Shown one piece after another: positions 8,470 through 17,167 of a stretch of DNA of 64,000 nt. Both the position numbers and the translations under genes were made by a program. Under the pieces are notes generated by a model. It was not told the origin of the DNA. It searched no databases and worked only from the letters and a program-made list of their open reading frames with translations. The number at the start of each line of letters is the position of its first letter. Position 1 is the stretch's first letter. Source of the DNA: Aestuariibacter salexigens DSM 15300 (GTDB lineage Bacteria; Pseudomonadota; Gammaproteobacteria; Enterobacterales; Alteromonadaceae); NCBI RefSeq assembly GCF_000429145.1, contig NZ_AUBH01000004.1, positions 124,001-188,000 of the forward strand. The letters run 5' to 3'.

Positions 8470-9864
8470 CTACTCCGCCGCCTGCTCTGCCTGCATGGCA
8501 ACCAGTGCAACCGCTTCCTGCTCGATGATCTGCGATAATTTGGTAGCTTTATCACTGACCACGTTGTGTAGCAGTAACGATGGGATGGCGACAGTGAGAC
8601 CCAATACGGTGGTGACCAGGGCTTGAGAAATCCCGCCCGCCATAAGTTTAGGATCACCGGCACCAAAAAGCGTAATCGCCTGGAAGGTAATAATCATACC
8701 TGTAACCGTACCCAGCAGCCCCAACAACGGCGCGATAGCAGCGCTGATTTTGATAAATGACAATCCACGGCTGATACGAGGCACCTCACGCAGCACCGCT
8801 TCTCCCAGTTTAAGTTCGAGCGATTCCAGACCGTCGTTTTTGTTGTCCTGATACACTTTCACCACTCTGCCAAGTGCGTTGTTTCCAGGTTGATCAAGAT
8901 GGCTTAACTGGTGCTTAATTCGACGATCCTCGACAAGCAGAATAATGAAACGCACCAGTGCGGTAAGCACCACTACCGCGCCTAGTGCCAGGATAATGTA
9001 GCCAATCACGCCGCCTTGTTCGACGCGTTCACGCAAATCTGGCGCCGCCCCCATCAGAGAGATGAGCTGGCCTCGAACCGGATCTATGGTGAACGGGATA
9101 AGTTCGCCATCATTATCCGCCAGTTGTTGCGCGCCGCTCATATAACGATTCGATGGCTGACGAGGGTATTCTACGAGCCGCCCTGTCTCAGCAATTCGCT
9201 GAATATATTTGCCATCAGAAATAAGATTAAAGGTGCCGATTCTGATAACCGGCACCTGTGCTTCCTGCCCCTGCCTGTCCAACACAGTTTGCGTAGATTG
9301 CACGATTTTTCCCGACTCGGTCATCTCGCGCTGCAGTTCAAACCATAGAGACTCAATTTCCTCGACTGTAGGCAATTCGGTAGTTTGTCCCATTTTTTGC
9401 GAGAACGCGTTGAGGCGCTCACTTCGCTGTGGATAGTGGATCTGAATAAGTGAGTTATCGAACTGGCCCTGTGTATCATTGGCGACCAGTTGTAAAACAC
9501 CAAAAAGTTCTTTCAATGACCCCAGACGTTCAGACAATCTTTCCTGCAACAAGGTGATTTGCTGATCGTTTTGTTCGAACTGGTTTTCTCGTTGCAGGCT
9601 AAGCGCTTCTGCCTGCCGACGTTGCTCGACCGTTTCATTCAGCAGGCGCTGTTGCTGTGCCTGTTGGTTACGAAATGCATCGATGCGTTGTTGATTGATA
9701 ACCCCGTCGTCACGATGCCCCTGACGCACTTTTTCCAGAAGCTCATCAACCGAAATAGCCTTGCTCGATGTTGCTGAATTTGCCTGCTCGGCCTGTTGTG
9801 AATGCACTGCAGGCGGGACAATGACAAAAGACATCGCCGTTAATAGAAAAATAAGCCGTCTCAT
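8470..9864 (-). CDS. Large MotA/TolQ/ExbB protein with periplasmic coiled coil (TtpC-like)
   Basis: A 464-residue protein with a signal peptide (ending AVHSQQA), a long periplasmic coiled coil rich in Gln and Glu (about 50-190), a beta-rich stretch (QVPVIRIGTFNLISDGKYI, about 205-270), then a three-helix ExbB/TolQ module (GVIGYIILALGAVVVLTALV, IAPLLGLLGTVTGMIITFQAI, LGLTVAIPSLLLHNVV). This matches the TtpC-type component required by TonB2 systems in Vibrio. It follows the DUF3450 gene with a one-base overlap. Confidence 0.9.
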   Translation of the reverse strand: MRRLIFLLTAMSFVIVPPAVHSQQAEQANSATSSKAISVDELLEKVRQGHRDDGVINQQRIDAFRNQQAQQQRLLNETVEQRRQAEALSLQRENQFEQNDQQITLLQERLSERLGSLKELFGVLQLVANDTQGQFDNSLIQIHYPQRSERLNAFSQKMGQTTELPTVEEIESLWFELQREMTESGKIVQSTQTVLDRQGQEAQVPVIRIGTFNLISDGKYIQRIAETGRLVEYPRQPSNRYMSGAQQLADNDGELIPFTIDPVRGQLISLMGAAPDLRERVEQGGVIGYIILALGAVVVLTALVRFIILLVEDRRIKHQLSHLDQPGNNALGRVVKVYQDNKNDGLESLELKLGEAVLREVPRISRGLSFIKISAAIAPLLGLLGTVTGMIITFQAITLFGAGDPKLMAGGISQALVTTVLGLTVAIPSLLLHNVVSDKATKLSQIIEQEAVALVAMQAEQAAE

Positions 9865-10631
9865 TAACGCACCTCCATCGATGCCAGCATCGGAATAGTA
9901 ATCAATTCAGGCGATATCTCTTCTTTGGCGATTTTTAATCCCTTGGTGATATGACGTTGATACTGCCGTTCCGTCAGCGGCTGCCAGCTGGCTGTTTTCT
10001 TGTCCCACATGCCGACTTGTTCGCCGCTCAGGTCGCGATACAACAGCGCAATACGTCCGATGCGTAAAAAGTCCACGGCGAACTGACTGCCATCAACTGC
10101 CACACGTCCCTTGTAAGATTCGATGGTGTAACCGTATTCATTTTCAATCTGGTAGGCTTCGAATACCCGTCTGCACTTTTCTGATGTCGTAAATTCAGAT
10201 TTGACTAACAGGTCACGCAAGCCTGCAATACGTTCCTCGCGCTCGCGAGCCAGAAATGGCACGTCTACAGAAACGAAATTCTCAAGCGCATCAACCATAC
10301 GCACCAATAACGGCATAATTTGCCGTTCAATCTGTGTGGCGTTATTGATGGATTGATTGAGCTTATTAATTTCTTTTTGCTGGTCATCTAACTGGCGCTG
10401 TAACATGGCGTTGTACATGTTCAGGCCATCAAGCACTTTCAACTCTTCGATATACTTTTTTTCAAGCGTCTGCGTTTTTTCAAAGGTATCAGAAACCTGT
10501 TGTTGTGCCTGCTGATTGTCGGCCAGACGTTGCAGTCCGTCTGTCACCAGTTGTTGTGTTTTTTCCTGTGCATGCGCCGAAAATGCGGCACAAATGGAAA
10601 GGAAAATCAGGGGCCTTACTGCCGATAACAT
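9864..10631 (-). CDS. DUF3450 family periplasmic coiled-coil protein
   Basis: First gene of the TonB operon, 255 residues. A signal peptide (MLSAVRPLIFLSICAAFSAHA) is followed by a coiled coil (about 25-130) and a globular end containing KCRRVFEAYQIENEYGYTIESY and LSGEQVGMWDKKTASW, typical of DUF3450. I start it at the ATG at 10631, preceded by GGGAG seven bases upstream, instead of a further ATG ten codons earlier that has no ribosome-binding site and would spoil the signal peptide. Its function is not established beyond the constant association with TonB2 operons. Confidence 0.87.
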   Translation of the reverse strand: MLSAVRPLIFLSICAAFSAHAQEKTQQLVTDGLQRLADNQQAQQQVSDTFEKTQTLEKKYIEELKVLDGLNMYNAMLQRQLDDQQKEINKLNQSINNATQIERQIMPLLVRMVDALENFVSVDVPFLAREREERIAGLRDLLVKSEFTTSEKCRRVFEAYQIENEYGYTIESYKGRVAVDGSQFAVDFLRIGRIALLYRDLSGEQVGMWDKKTASWQPLTERQYQRHITKGLKIAKEEISPELITIPMLASMEVR

Positions 10632-10661
10632 ACACTGTCTCCCGCGTGTGTTTGCGATCAT

Positions 10662-10682
10662 CTGCGATTATTAATATCGCAG
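10662..10682. promoter_or_regulatory. Inverted repeat upstream of the TonB operon (candidate operator)
   Basis: A perfect 7-bp inverted repeat, CTGCGAT, seven bases, ATCGCAG, is centred about 40 bases before the DUF3450 start codon. A third TGCGAT copy lies just beside it at 10653-10658. The position suits an operator or a start-region hairpin. It does not resemble a Fur box, and no known regulator is recognised. Confidence 0.45.
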
Positions 10683-10899
10683 GATGAACACAGTTAAACA
10701 GAGCGGGAGTGCGTGCAATTTGTCCCAGATCAGTTTTTTGACATTTTTGTTAACGCGTTAAAATGTCGAGCGCTTTTCTTATTTTAAGAGGGGAAGTATT
10801 CACAACTGGGGAAGCGCTAGACGAAATCAGTCTAAGCACAGCGTGTGTTAACTCTGTGATCGCCTACACTATGGAGGTTATTTTTCAACCGGCTTACTT

Positions 10900-11262
10900 T
10901 TGCATCAATTATCAAGTTCGTGTGACTCACTGATTAAACCTTCTCCTGACATGTCAGGCTCGCTGGTACCTGTTAATACTGACAGGCTATGTCAGCTTAT
11001 TGAAGGTGGCGCGGTGTTGCCAACCAGACTGACACTACTTATTGATGGCATAAAATCATCACCCTGTATGCCACTGGACGCCTTGGTCGCCTACATTGCC
11101 AGAATGTCCTCCAGGCAGTGCCGTCAACTCACCCTGCAAAGCACCTCTGAGCATCGCCTATTACTTTTAGTCGACCACCCGCATATGCGTTTACGTAGCT
11201 ACCTCAATGTCACGGGGTTTTCACTGGCAGGATATTTTGCGGAACTTGAGCTGGTTGTTTAG
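10900..11262 (+). CDS. Small protein of unknown function
   Basis: A possible coding frame of 120 residues from TTG at 10900; an in-frame ATG at 10951 would give 103. Neither start has a clear ribosome-binding site: the best, GGAGG at 10873, lies too far upstream. The protein has no recognised domain, signal or membrane segment. A mixed alpha/beta pattern (LPTRLTLLIDGIK, RQCRQLTLQSTS, HRLLLLVDHP) looks coding. It overlaps the convergent CoA-transferase gene by 4 bases at the stop codons. I do not recognise it. Confidence 0.45.
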   Translation: MHQLSSSCDSLIKPSPDMSGSLVPVNTDRLCQLIEGGAVLPTRLTLLIDGIKSSPCMPLDALVAYIARMSSRQCRQLTLQSTSEHRLLLLVDHPHMRLRSYLNVTGFSLAGYFAELELVV

Positions 11263-12461
11263 CGGCGGTCTTTTTCGCAGTCTTGATTTAGCAAACGGTT
11301 GAGTATTTCGTCAGTGTGTTGACCAAGTGTGGGTGGGGCTAACTCGTACTCAATCGGCGTCGCCGAAAATTTCACTGGATTCGCCACCAATGGCACCTCA
11401 TCTACGTGCGGATGAGGCAGTGAGATTGCCATATTGCGATGTTTGACCTGAGGGTCATCAAATACTTTATCCATGGTATTAATCGGACCACAAGGTACAT
11501 TGACATCATTAAACACCCGTAGCCAATATTCGAGTGGTTGCTGACGCAATTTTGCCTGTAGCTGTGGGATCAGGGTTTCTCTGTTGCGTACTCTTGCCAC
11601 GTTGGTCTGATAAGCCTTGTCCTCAGCCAGTTCAGGACACCCTAACTGCATACAGCAATCAGCGAATTGTCGATCGTTACCCACTGCAAGCAATATATGT
11701 CCGTCCTGTACGCTGAACACCTGGTAAGGGGAAATATTAGGATGCGCAGTGCCCATTCTGGTTGGCACCTCTCCGCTTATCAGATAGTTACTTGCCTGAT
11801 TTGCCAGCCATGCCACCTGGGTGTCCAGCAGTGCTAAATCAATATGTTGGCCTAGCCCAGTCTGTTGCCGATGATGCAAAGCGGCCAAGATCCCTGATAC
11901 GGCGTACATACCTGTCATCAGGTCTGCAACGGCAACACCCGCTTTCTGCGGCCCCCCTGCTTCGCTGTCATCTGATTCTCCAGTGACACTCATTAATCCG
12001 CCCATCGCCTGGATCATGGCATCATATCCAGCACGTTGCGCATAAGGTCCGGTTTGACCAAAGCCTGTTATAGAGCAGTAAATAAGTCTCGGATTGAGTG
12101 ATGCCAGGCTTGCGTAATCCAACCCGTAGCTGGCTAACGCCCCGACTTTAAAATTCTCTACCATGATATCGGCCTGCGCAGCAAGGTCGCGGATAACCTG
12201 CTGTCCAGTGGATGTAGCGATATCCACTTCAATGGATTTCTTGCCACGATTAGCGCATAGATAATAAGCCGATTCAGCACTTTCCTGACCTTGTCGGTCA
12301 GTGAGGAAGGGAGGGCCCCACCCTCGTGTGTCATCGCCTAGACCTGGGCGCTCAATTTTCCACACTTCAGCACCATAGTCGGCCAACACCTGGGTTGCCC
12401 AGGGACCGGCCAGAATACGGGTGAGATCCAATACTTTTATGCCATTAAGTGGCCCCGCCAT
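11259..12461 (-). CDS. CaiB/BaiF family (class III) CoA-transferase
   Basis: A 400-residue enzyme. The N-terminus (MAGPLNGIKVLDLTRILAGPWATQVLADYGAEVWKIE begins the fold), NRGKKSIEVDI, DIMVENFKVGALASYGLDYASL, and the active-site region ADLMTGMYAVSGILAALHHRQ with the catalytic Asp near residue 170 are class III CoA-transferase landmarks. It moves CoA between carboxylic acids. The start has AGGAAA upstream. No acyl-CoA dehydrogenase or ligase gene lies beside it, so its substrate cannot be inferred from context. Confidence 0.92.
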   Translation of the reverse strand: MAGPLNGIKVLDLTRILAGPWATQVLADYGAEVWKIERPGLGDDTRGWGPPFLTDRQGQESAESAYYLCANRGKKSIEVDIATSTGQQVIRDLAAQADIMVENFKVGALASYGLDYASLASLNPRLIYCSITGFGQTGPYAQRAGYDAMIQAMGGLMSVTGESDDSEAGGPQKAGVAVADLMTGMYAVSGILAALHHRQQTGLGQHIDLALLDTQVAWLANQASNYLISGEVPTRMGTAHPNISPYQVFSVQDGHILLAVGNDRQFADCCMQLGCPELAEDKAYQTNVARVRNRETLIPQLQAKLRQQPLEYWLRVFNDVNVPCGPINTMDKVFDDPQVKHRNMAISLPHPHVDEVPLVANPVKFSATPIEYELAPPTLGQHTDEILNRLLNQDCEKDRR

Positions 12462-12492
12462 AGCTTTGCTTTCCTGGGTATTGATGCGCCGC

Positions 12493-13458
12493 TTAGAACT
12501 GTGTGGTGATCAGGTAATAATTGTAGGCAATAAAGCAGCACAAAAATATCGCCCCCTCAAGCCGCGTGACCTTACCCGGTCCCCTGAATCCAAGGCAGAA
12601 GATCATCAGTGCCACGGTTGCGGCCAACATCAACGCACCGTCTCGATATAAAAAGGACTGATCTAACTGTATTGGGCTGATCACACCGGCAATGCCAGCA
12701 ACGGCAAGAAGGTTGAATAAATTTGAGCCTACTACATTGCCAATCGCTAACTCATGCTCGTTTTTGCGCACCGCAATAATCGAACTAATCAGCTCTGGTA
12801 ACGAAGTGCCAATACCAACGATGGTCAGACCGATAATGACCTCGCTGACGCCGAAATACTGTGCGACTTCGACCGCTCCCCACACCAGCACACGAGAACT
12901 GATAATCAGGATGACTAAACCCGCCACCAGCCACATTAAATGAACATTGAGACTTGCTTTGTCTGGTTGGACGGTCTCAGCAATATCTTCTGCCAGTTTA
13001 TCTTCTGGCTCTCTGACCGCCTGCCAGGCACTCCAGCCGATAAGGATCAACAAAATCCCTAACAGGGAATAGGCGTCATCATGAGATAATTCAAGATCAA
13101 TAAGCTGCCATATAGAAAGCAAACTCACCATTAACAGGATCGGTAATTCCTTTCTAACGATATTAGATTTTACCGCGATAGGACTCAGTAGTGCCGTCAT
13201 ACCGACAATCAGGGTAATGTTGGCAATATTTGATCCATACACATTGCCCAATGCGAGGCCACCATTGCCCTGCAACGAGGAAAATATTGATACGATGATC
13301 TCTGGTGCAGATGTCCCGAAACCAATAATAAACATGCCGATAAACAGCGGTGAGGTGCCAAAATAGCCCGCTGTAAACGCCGCTCCGTGGATAAAGCGTT
13401 CAGCACTCCACACCAGTACGGGTAAACCTATTAAAATCGCCAGAGTCGCCCAGATCAT
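12493..13458 (-). CDS. Calcium/sodium antiporter, CaCA family (YrbG-like), first copy
   Basis: A 321-residue membrane protein of about ten helices with two inverted copies of the alpha repeat: IGFGTSAPEIIVSI...LGNVYGSNIANI near the N-terminus and VGIGTSLPELISSI...IGNVVGSNLFNL near residue 230. The acidic residue in each GTSxPE motif is the expected cation ligand. The start is supported by GGAGG. A second, divergent member lies at 39346-40305, so the organism carries at least two; this copy is outside the conserved yrbG locus. Confidence 0.9.
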   Translation of the reverse strand: MIWATLAILIGLPVLVWSAERFIHGAAFTAGYFGTSPLFIGMFIIGFGTSAPEIIVSIFSSLQGNGGLALGNVYGSNIANITLIVGMTALLSPIAVKSNIVRKELPILLMVSLLSIWQLIDLELSHDDAYSLLGILLILIGWSAWQAVREPEDKLAEDIAETVQPDKASLNVHLMWLVAGLVILIISSRVLVWGAVEVAQYFGVSEVIIGLTIVGIGTSLPELISSIIAVRKNEHELAIGNVVGSNLFNLLAVAGIAGVISPIQLDQSFLYRDGALMLAATVALMIFCLGFRGPGKVTRLEGAIFLCCFIAYNYYLITTQF

Positions 13459-13553
13459 TCCTTTATCCTCCGTAACTGACCATACATGGATACTTATCCT
13501 AGATGATGTGAGTCAGAAAGGTTAATTTCATTGCAAAGCAAAGTAGTCGTCCA

Positions 13554-14618
13554 TTAGTCACCACCTTGTGTATCAGATTGCGCAGCAGGTTGTGTATTGG
13601 TTCCCTTTAACAATCTGCCAAGGATGTCAGCCCCCGTAATGATCCTGGGTTCACTTCCCCAGACCAGAACCACGTCAATTTCAATATCACCGTCATGATC
13701 CAAATCCAATGACTCGTTAGATTTTAGATGCAGAATGACATCTCCCAGATGCATACTTTCATCTCTTACAACAAGGGGACGATAACAGAACTCATAGGGA
13801 TCAAACGCTTCACCATGATCAAATAACGCCCTGCGCAGCAGTCCATCGGCATCCATCACCAGTAGCGGATTGCCTTCCAAGTCAGTCAGGATCACCCATT
13901 TGTGCCCACTGGCATTGACACGCTTTAAAAACCGGTCGTCTGCATTTTGCGTGATATCCGGTAAAATTGGGAAATCAACCTTACTGGGTAAGCGGATAAT
14001 CGAGGCGGGGTCGATTCTTTCACCCTCGTCGTTGACGTTAATATCATCAATGGTCAGAAAATTAACGGCACCGATACCCTCAAGCCTGTCGACTTCCGCT
14101 TCTTCCGCTTCAATGTGTTTTTCGATCACACTTTTTAAATCGGTTTCGCGAAAGTAATTGATCCCCTCTCGGCCAAGCCAGGCGTCTAGTAATAGTGCGG
14201 AAGGTTTGGCTACCGGATATAACAACCACTGATAAAAGCGTAGCAGTGGCGCTAGCATGGCGCCCATTCTCATGGCGTTACGGGAAAAATAGGCCTGCGG
14301 AATAATTTCGCCAAACAGAGTGATAAACACGGTAGAAAATGCGAATGCCGCCACGCCGACCAGCACAGAGTCAGACAACAGAGTCAGCAGCACGTTGATA
14401 CCCACATTGCCCCACAGAATGGTTGTCAGCAAGAAATTAGAGTCCTGGCGCAGATCAAGAATAACCTCGGCATTGCTATTTGACTGGCCGACTTCGACCT
14501 CCAGGCGCAATCGACTGAGACTGAAAAACGCAAGGTTCAGGCCTGAAAACATGGCTGACTGTGAAATGCAAAACACGATCCCCAGCCATATCAACCCACT
14601 CAGGTCAGTATCCGCCAT
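13554..14618 (-). CDS. DUF21 (CNNM/CorB-like) membrane protein
   Basis: A 354-residue protein. The first ~170 residues form a DUF21 transmembrane domain (ISQSAMFSGLNLAFFSLSRLRLE, then TTILWGNVGINVLLTLLSDS and FGEIIPQAYFSRNAMRMG). The rest is cytoplasmic, with a segment (KWVILTDLEGNPLLVMDADGLLRRAL) that may be a degenerate CBS domain. Relatives are linked to Mg/Co efflux or homeostasis; the substrate here is unproven. It follows the RimB-like gene by 32 bases on the same strand and may belong to that operon. Confidence 0.82.
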   Translation of the reverse strand: MADTDLSGLIWLGIVFCISQSAMFSGLNLAFFSLSRLRLEVEVGQSNSNAEVILDLRQDSNFLLTTILWGNVGINVLLTLLSDSVLVGVAAFAFSTVFITLFGEIIPQAYFSRNAMRMGAMLAPLLRFYQWLLYPVAKPSALLLDAWLGREGINYFRETDLKSVIEKHIEAEEAEVDRLEGIGAVNFLTIDDINVNDEGERIDPASIIRLPSKVDFPILPDITQNADDRFLKRVNASGHKWVILTDLEGNPLLVMDADGLLRRALFDHGEAFDPYEFCYRPLVVRDESMHLGDVILHLKSNESLDLDHDGDIEIDVVLVWGSEPRIITGADILGRLLKGTNTQPAAQSDTQGGD

Positions 14619-14650
14619 GAAGCTGGTCCATGCGCCCGATGCAAAAAAAT

Positions 14651-15115
14651 TCAGGCACTGCTTTTACCAGGCCCCGAGGCTAAAAAGTCTTTTGCGGGAT
14701 CGACCAGAAAGTGGGCTTGCAACGCTTCTCTTCCCAATAACATCAGATGGTTCATGCTAGAGCGGTCGGTCAGAGTCAGTTCAATATCCCACTCCAGACT
14801 TCCCAGTTTCGCCACGGTACGAATAACAAAGCGCTTCTCCTTGGTGCCGTTGGAGGATTTTACAATCCGTGAGTCATGTAGCTTTGCCGAGCACTGTATG
14901 GTTTTATCTATGTCGTGAAAGTCAGGGTGAAACTCAAAATACACGATGCCGTTATCCACATCTTCAGAGATATGATCGACATGCAATGCAGATGTTTGTG
15001 CGCCAGTGTCGATGCGTGTCGTTACTCCCTGCAAACCGAGATTAGGCAGGTCAATGTCTTCTTTGACCCCCACCAGTATTTTGTCACCAATTAAATGGAA
15101 ATCTTCAATATTCAC
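14651..15115 (-). CDS. RimB-like retropepsin-fold protease (PF05618, 'ATP-dependent zinc protease')
   Basis: A 154-residue protein with the aspartic-protease-like motif RIDTGAQTSALHVDHI near residue 35 and the C-terminal LMLLGREALQAHFLVDPAKDFL, both typical of PF05618. In Pseudomonas the relative RimB removes glutamates that RimK adds to ribosomal protein S6. The database name 'zinc protease' is historical; the Asp-Thr-Gly motif points to a retropepsin. It starts with GTG four bases after the preceding gene. The neighbouring rimK supports a role opposing glutamate ligation. Confidence 0.85.
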   Translation of the reverse strand: MNIEDFHLIGDKILVGVKEDIDLPNLGLQGVTTRIDTGAQTSALHVDHISEDVDNGIVYFEFHPDFHDIDKTIQCSAKLHDSRIVKSSNGTKEKRFVIRTVAKLGSLEWDIELTLTDRSSMNHLMLLGREALQAHFLVDPAKDFLASGPGKSSA

Positions 15116-15119
15116 AGTG

Positions 15120-16154
15120 TTAGATTCCTAATTCGCCGCTCTCGCCGGGTAAGAGATCGTCCTGAAGTTGTTCAATATGTTCAACGACGTTCTCATCTGG
15201 CACATCAAAGCGGGCAATGTGGTACATTGCTTCGCCTTCCTGCACGAGCGGAATATTCTGTTTGCCAATGATCACCCCGCCAAATGGCGCGGTTAATGTT
15301 TCTGAAAACATCCCATTTGGGCTATGTATGTCCGCCAATACCTCTTTCTTTTCGACACTATCGCCGAGGCGTTTTCTGTCTACTACGATACCGCTGCAGT
15401 TCGCTCTGACCCAGGAACTGCTATAAGACTCATAAGGCGTAATGCGTCGCTTCTTAGCGCGGACCTTCCTGACCATCCCAAGATGTCTGAGGATGTTGGT
15501 GATGCCTTTCACTCCCATGCGGATAGATAACTCGTCGAAGCGCAGTGCCTGACCCGCTTCATACAGCAGGATCTTTATCCCTTCTTCCGCCGCAGCAGCG
15601 CGCAGTGAGCCATCTCGCAGCGTTGAGTTAAGCATGATTGGCGCACCAAATTCCTGGGCCAATTCCTTGGTCTCGGGGTCTGTTAAATTGGCCCTTACCT
15701 GAGGCAGGTTGCTACGATGGATGGCACCAGTGTGCAAATCAATGCCATAGTCACACTTCAATACAATTTCATTAAGAAACAGATGCGCCAACCGCCCGGC
15801 TAACGAACCTTTGGGCGAGCCGGGGAAACTGCGATTCAAATCACGCCTATCGGGCATGTAACGGCTTTGATTCAATAATCCATACACATTGACGACCGGC
15901 ACCGCGATAAGCGTTCCACGGCTAATTTTGAATGATTTATGGCTAAGCAAGCGCCGTATTATCTCAACGCCATTCAGCTCATCACCATGTATTGCAGCAC
16001 TTAAGAAAACCGTAGGACCTGGCTTTTTCGCTCTCAGTACTTCTACAGACAACCACATGTTGGTATCGGTATATAGCTTTGCCACAGGCAGATCGAGCTT
16101 GACCCGACTGCCAGGTGCGATGACGTTGTCTCCGATCACTAACTTGTCAGGCAT
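15120..16154 (-). CDS. Succinylglutamate desuccinylase/aspartoacylase family protein
   Basis: A 344-residue zinc-hydrolase-fold protein of the M14-like AstE/AspA family. The first zinc pair is in SAAIHGDELNGVEIIRRLL (His and Glu), the next His in YGIDLHTGAIHRSNLPQVRA, and a C-terminal beta-barrel region (GVIIGKQNIPLVQEGEAMYHI) follows. Known members hydrolyse N-acyl amino acids. Placed between rimK and the RimB-like gene, it is likely to act on the same glutamylated or peptide product, which is inference. Confidence 0.88.
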   Translation of the reverse strand: MPDKLVIGDNVIAPGSRVKLDLPVAKLYTDTNMWLSVEVLRAKKPGPTVFLSAAIHGDELNGVEIIRRLLSHKSFKISRGTLIAVPVVNVYGLLNQSRYMPDRRDLNRSFPGSPKGSLAGRLAHLFLNEIVLKCDYGIDLHTGAIHRSNLPQVRANLTDPETKELAQEFGAPIMLNSTLRDGSLRAAAAEEGIKILLYEAGQALRFDELSIRMGVKGITNILRHLGMVRKVRAKKRRITPYESYSSSWVRANCSGIVVDRKRLGDSVEKKEVLADIHSPNGMFSETLTAPFGGVIIGKQNIPLVQEGEAMYHIARFDVPDENVVEHIEQLQDDLLPGESGELGI

Positions 16155-16160
16155 AGGCCA

Positions 16161-17066
16161 TTAGCCTTTGCCGCGCGAGCGGGTATTACCGGGTTTGCCG
16201 TTTTTTTCTATAAACTCGATCACCATTGACGCAATGTCTTTCTTGGTCGCCGTCTCAATACCTTCAAGCCCTGGCGATGAGTTCACCTCCATCACAACGG
16301 GACCATGGCTGGACTGCAGAATATCGACACCACAGACGTTCAAGCCCATGACTTTGGCCGCATTTACCGCCGTTGCCCGTTCTTCCTTGGTCAGTCTTAT
16401 CAGCTTAGCTGAACCACCGCGGTGCAGGTTTGAACGGAACTCTCCTTCAGCTGCCTGCCGTTTCATCGCAGCAACAACTTTGCCACCGACAACAAAACAG
16501 CGGATATCAGAACCACCCGCTTCTTTAATAAACTCCTGCACAAGAATATCGGCTTTAATGCCCATAAAGGCTTCGATGATGCTTTCCGCAGCCTTATTGG
16601 TCTCTGCCAGCACCACCCCGATACCTTGCGTCCCCTCCAGTAGCTTAATAACAACAGGGGCGCCACCGACGTTCTTAATCAAGTCAGGAATATTATCTGC
16701 TTTGTTGGCAAACCCAGTACGCGGCAAGCCCACGTCTTTACGTGACAGCAATTGCAGTGAACGCAATTTGTCACGTGACCGGCTTATGGCAATAGATTCA
16801 TTGACGCTAAAGGTACCCATCATTTCAAACTGGCGAACGACAGCAGTTCCGTAGAACGTAATTGACGCGCCAATTCTTGGAATGATGGCGTCATATTTTG
16901 GCAGCTGCTTACCATGATATCTGACTGCAGGACGACTGCGTGTGATATCCATATAACAGTGCAGGGTATCGATGATGTCGACCTCATGTCCCCGGCTCTC
17001 TCCCGCCTCTTTAAGACGTCGGGTCGAGTATAAATTTTCATTACGGGACAAAATCGCTATCTTCAT
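16161..17066 (-). CDS. rimK: RimK: ATP-grasp glutamate ligase for ribosomal protein S6
   Basis: A 301-residue ATP-grasp ligase. Features: N-terminal [18 protein letters not shown], the ATP-grasp lysine region [22 protein letters not shown], and the C-terminal metal-binding motif [16 protein letters not shown]. RimK adds glutamates to the C-terminus of S6 in E. coli and makes poly-alpha-glutamate in vitro. First gene of a tight minus-strand set: the aspartoacylase-like gene follows after 6 bases, then the RimB-like gene, then the DUF21 gene. The length equals that of E. coli RimK. Confidence 0.94.
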   Translation of the reverse strand: MKIAILSRNENLYSTRRLKEAGESRGHEVDIIDTLHCYMDITRSRPAVRYHGKQLPKYDAIIPRIGASITFYGTAVVRQFEMMGTFSVNESIAISRSRDKLRSLQLLSRKDVGLPRTGFANKADNIPDLIKNVGGAPVVIKLLEGTQGIGVVLAETNKAAESIIEAFMGIKADILVQEFIKEAGGSDIRCFVVGGKVVAAMKRQAAEGEFRSNLHRGGSAKLIRLTKEERATAVNAAKVMGLNVCGVDILQSSHGPVVMEVNSSPGLEGIETATKKDIASMVIEFIEKNGKPGNTRSRGKG

Positions 17067-17167
17067 TACTTACTCACATGTTGCTAAGTGTTGGACTATC
17101 AGCCTAGCGCTAAGTGAAGAATAACTCCAATGATTTTAGCGTGTTAGAAAGACATAAACAGCGCATG

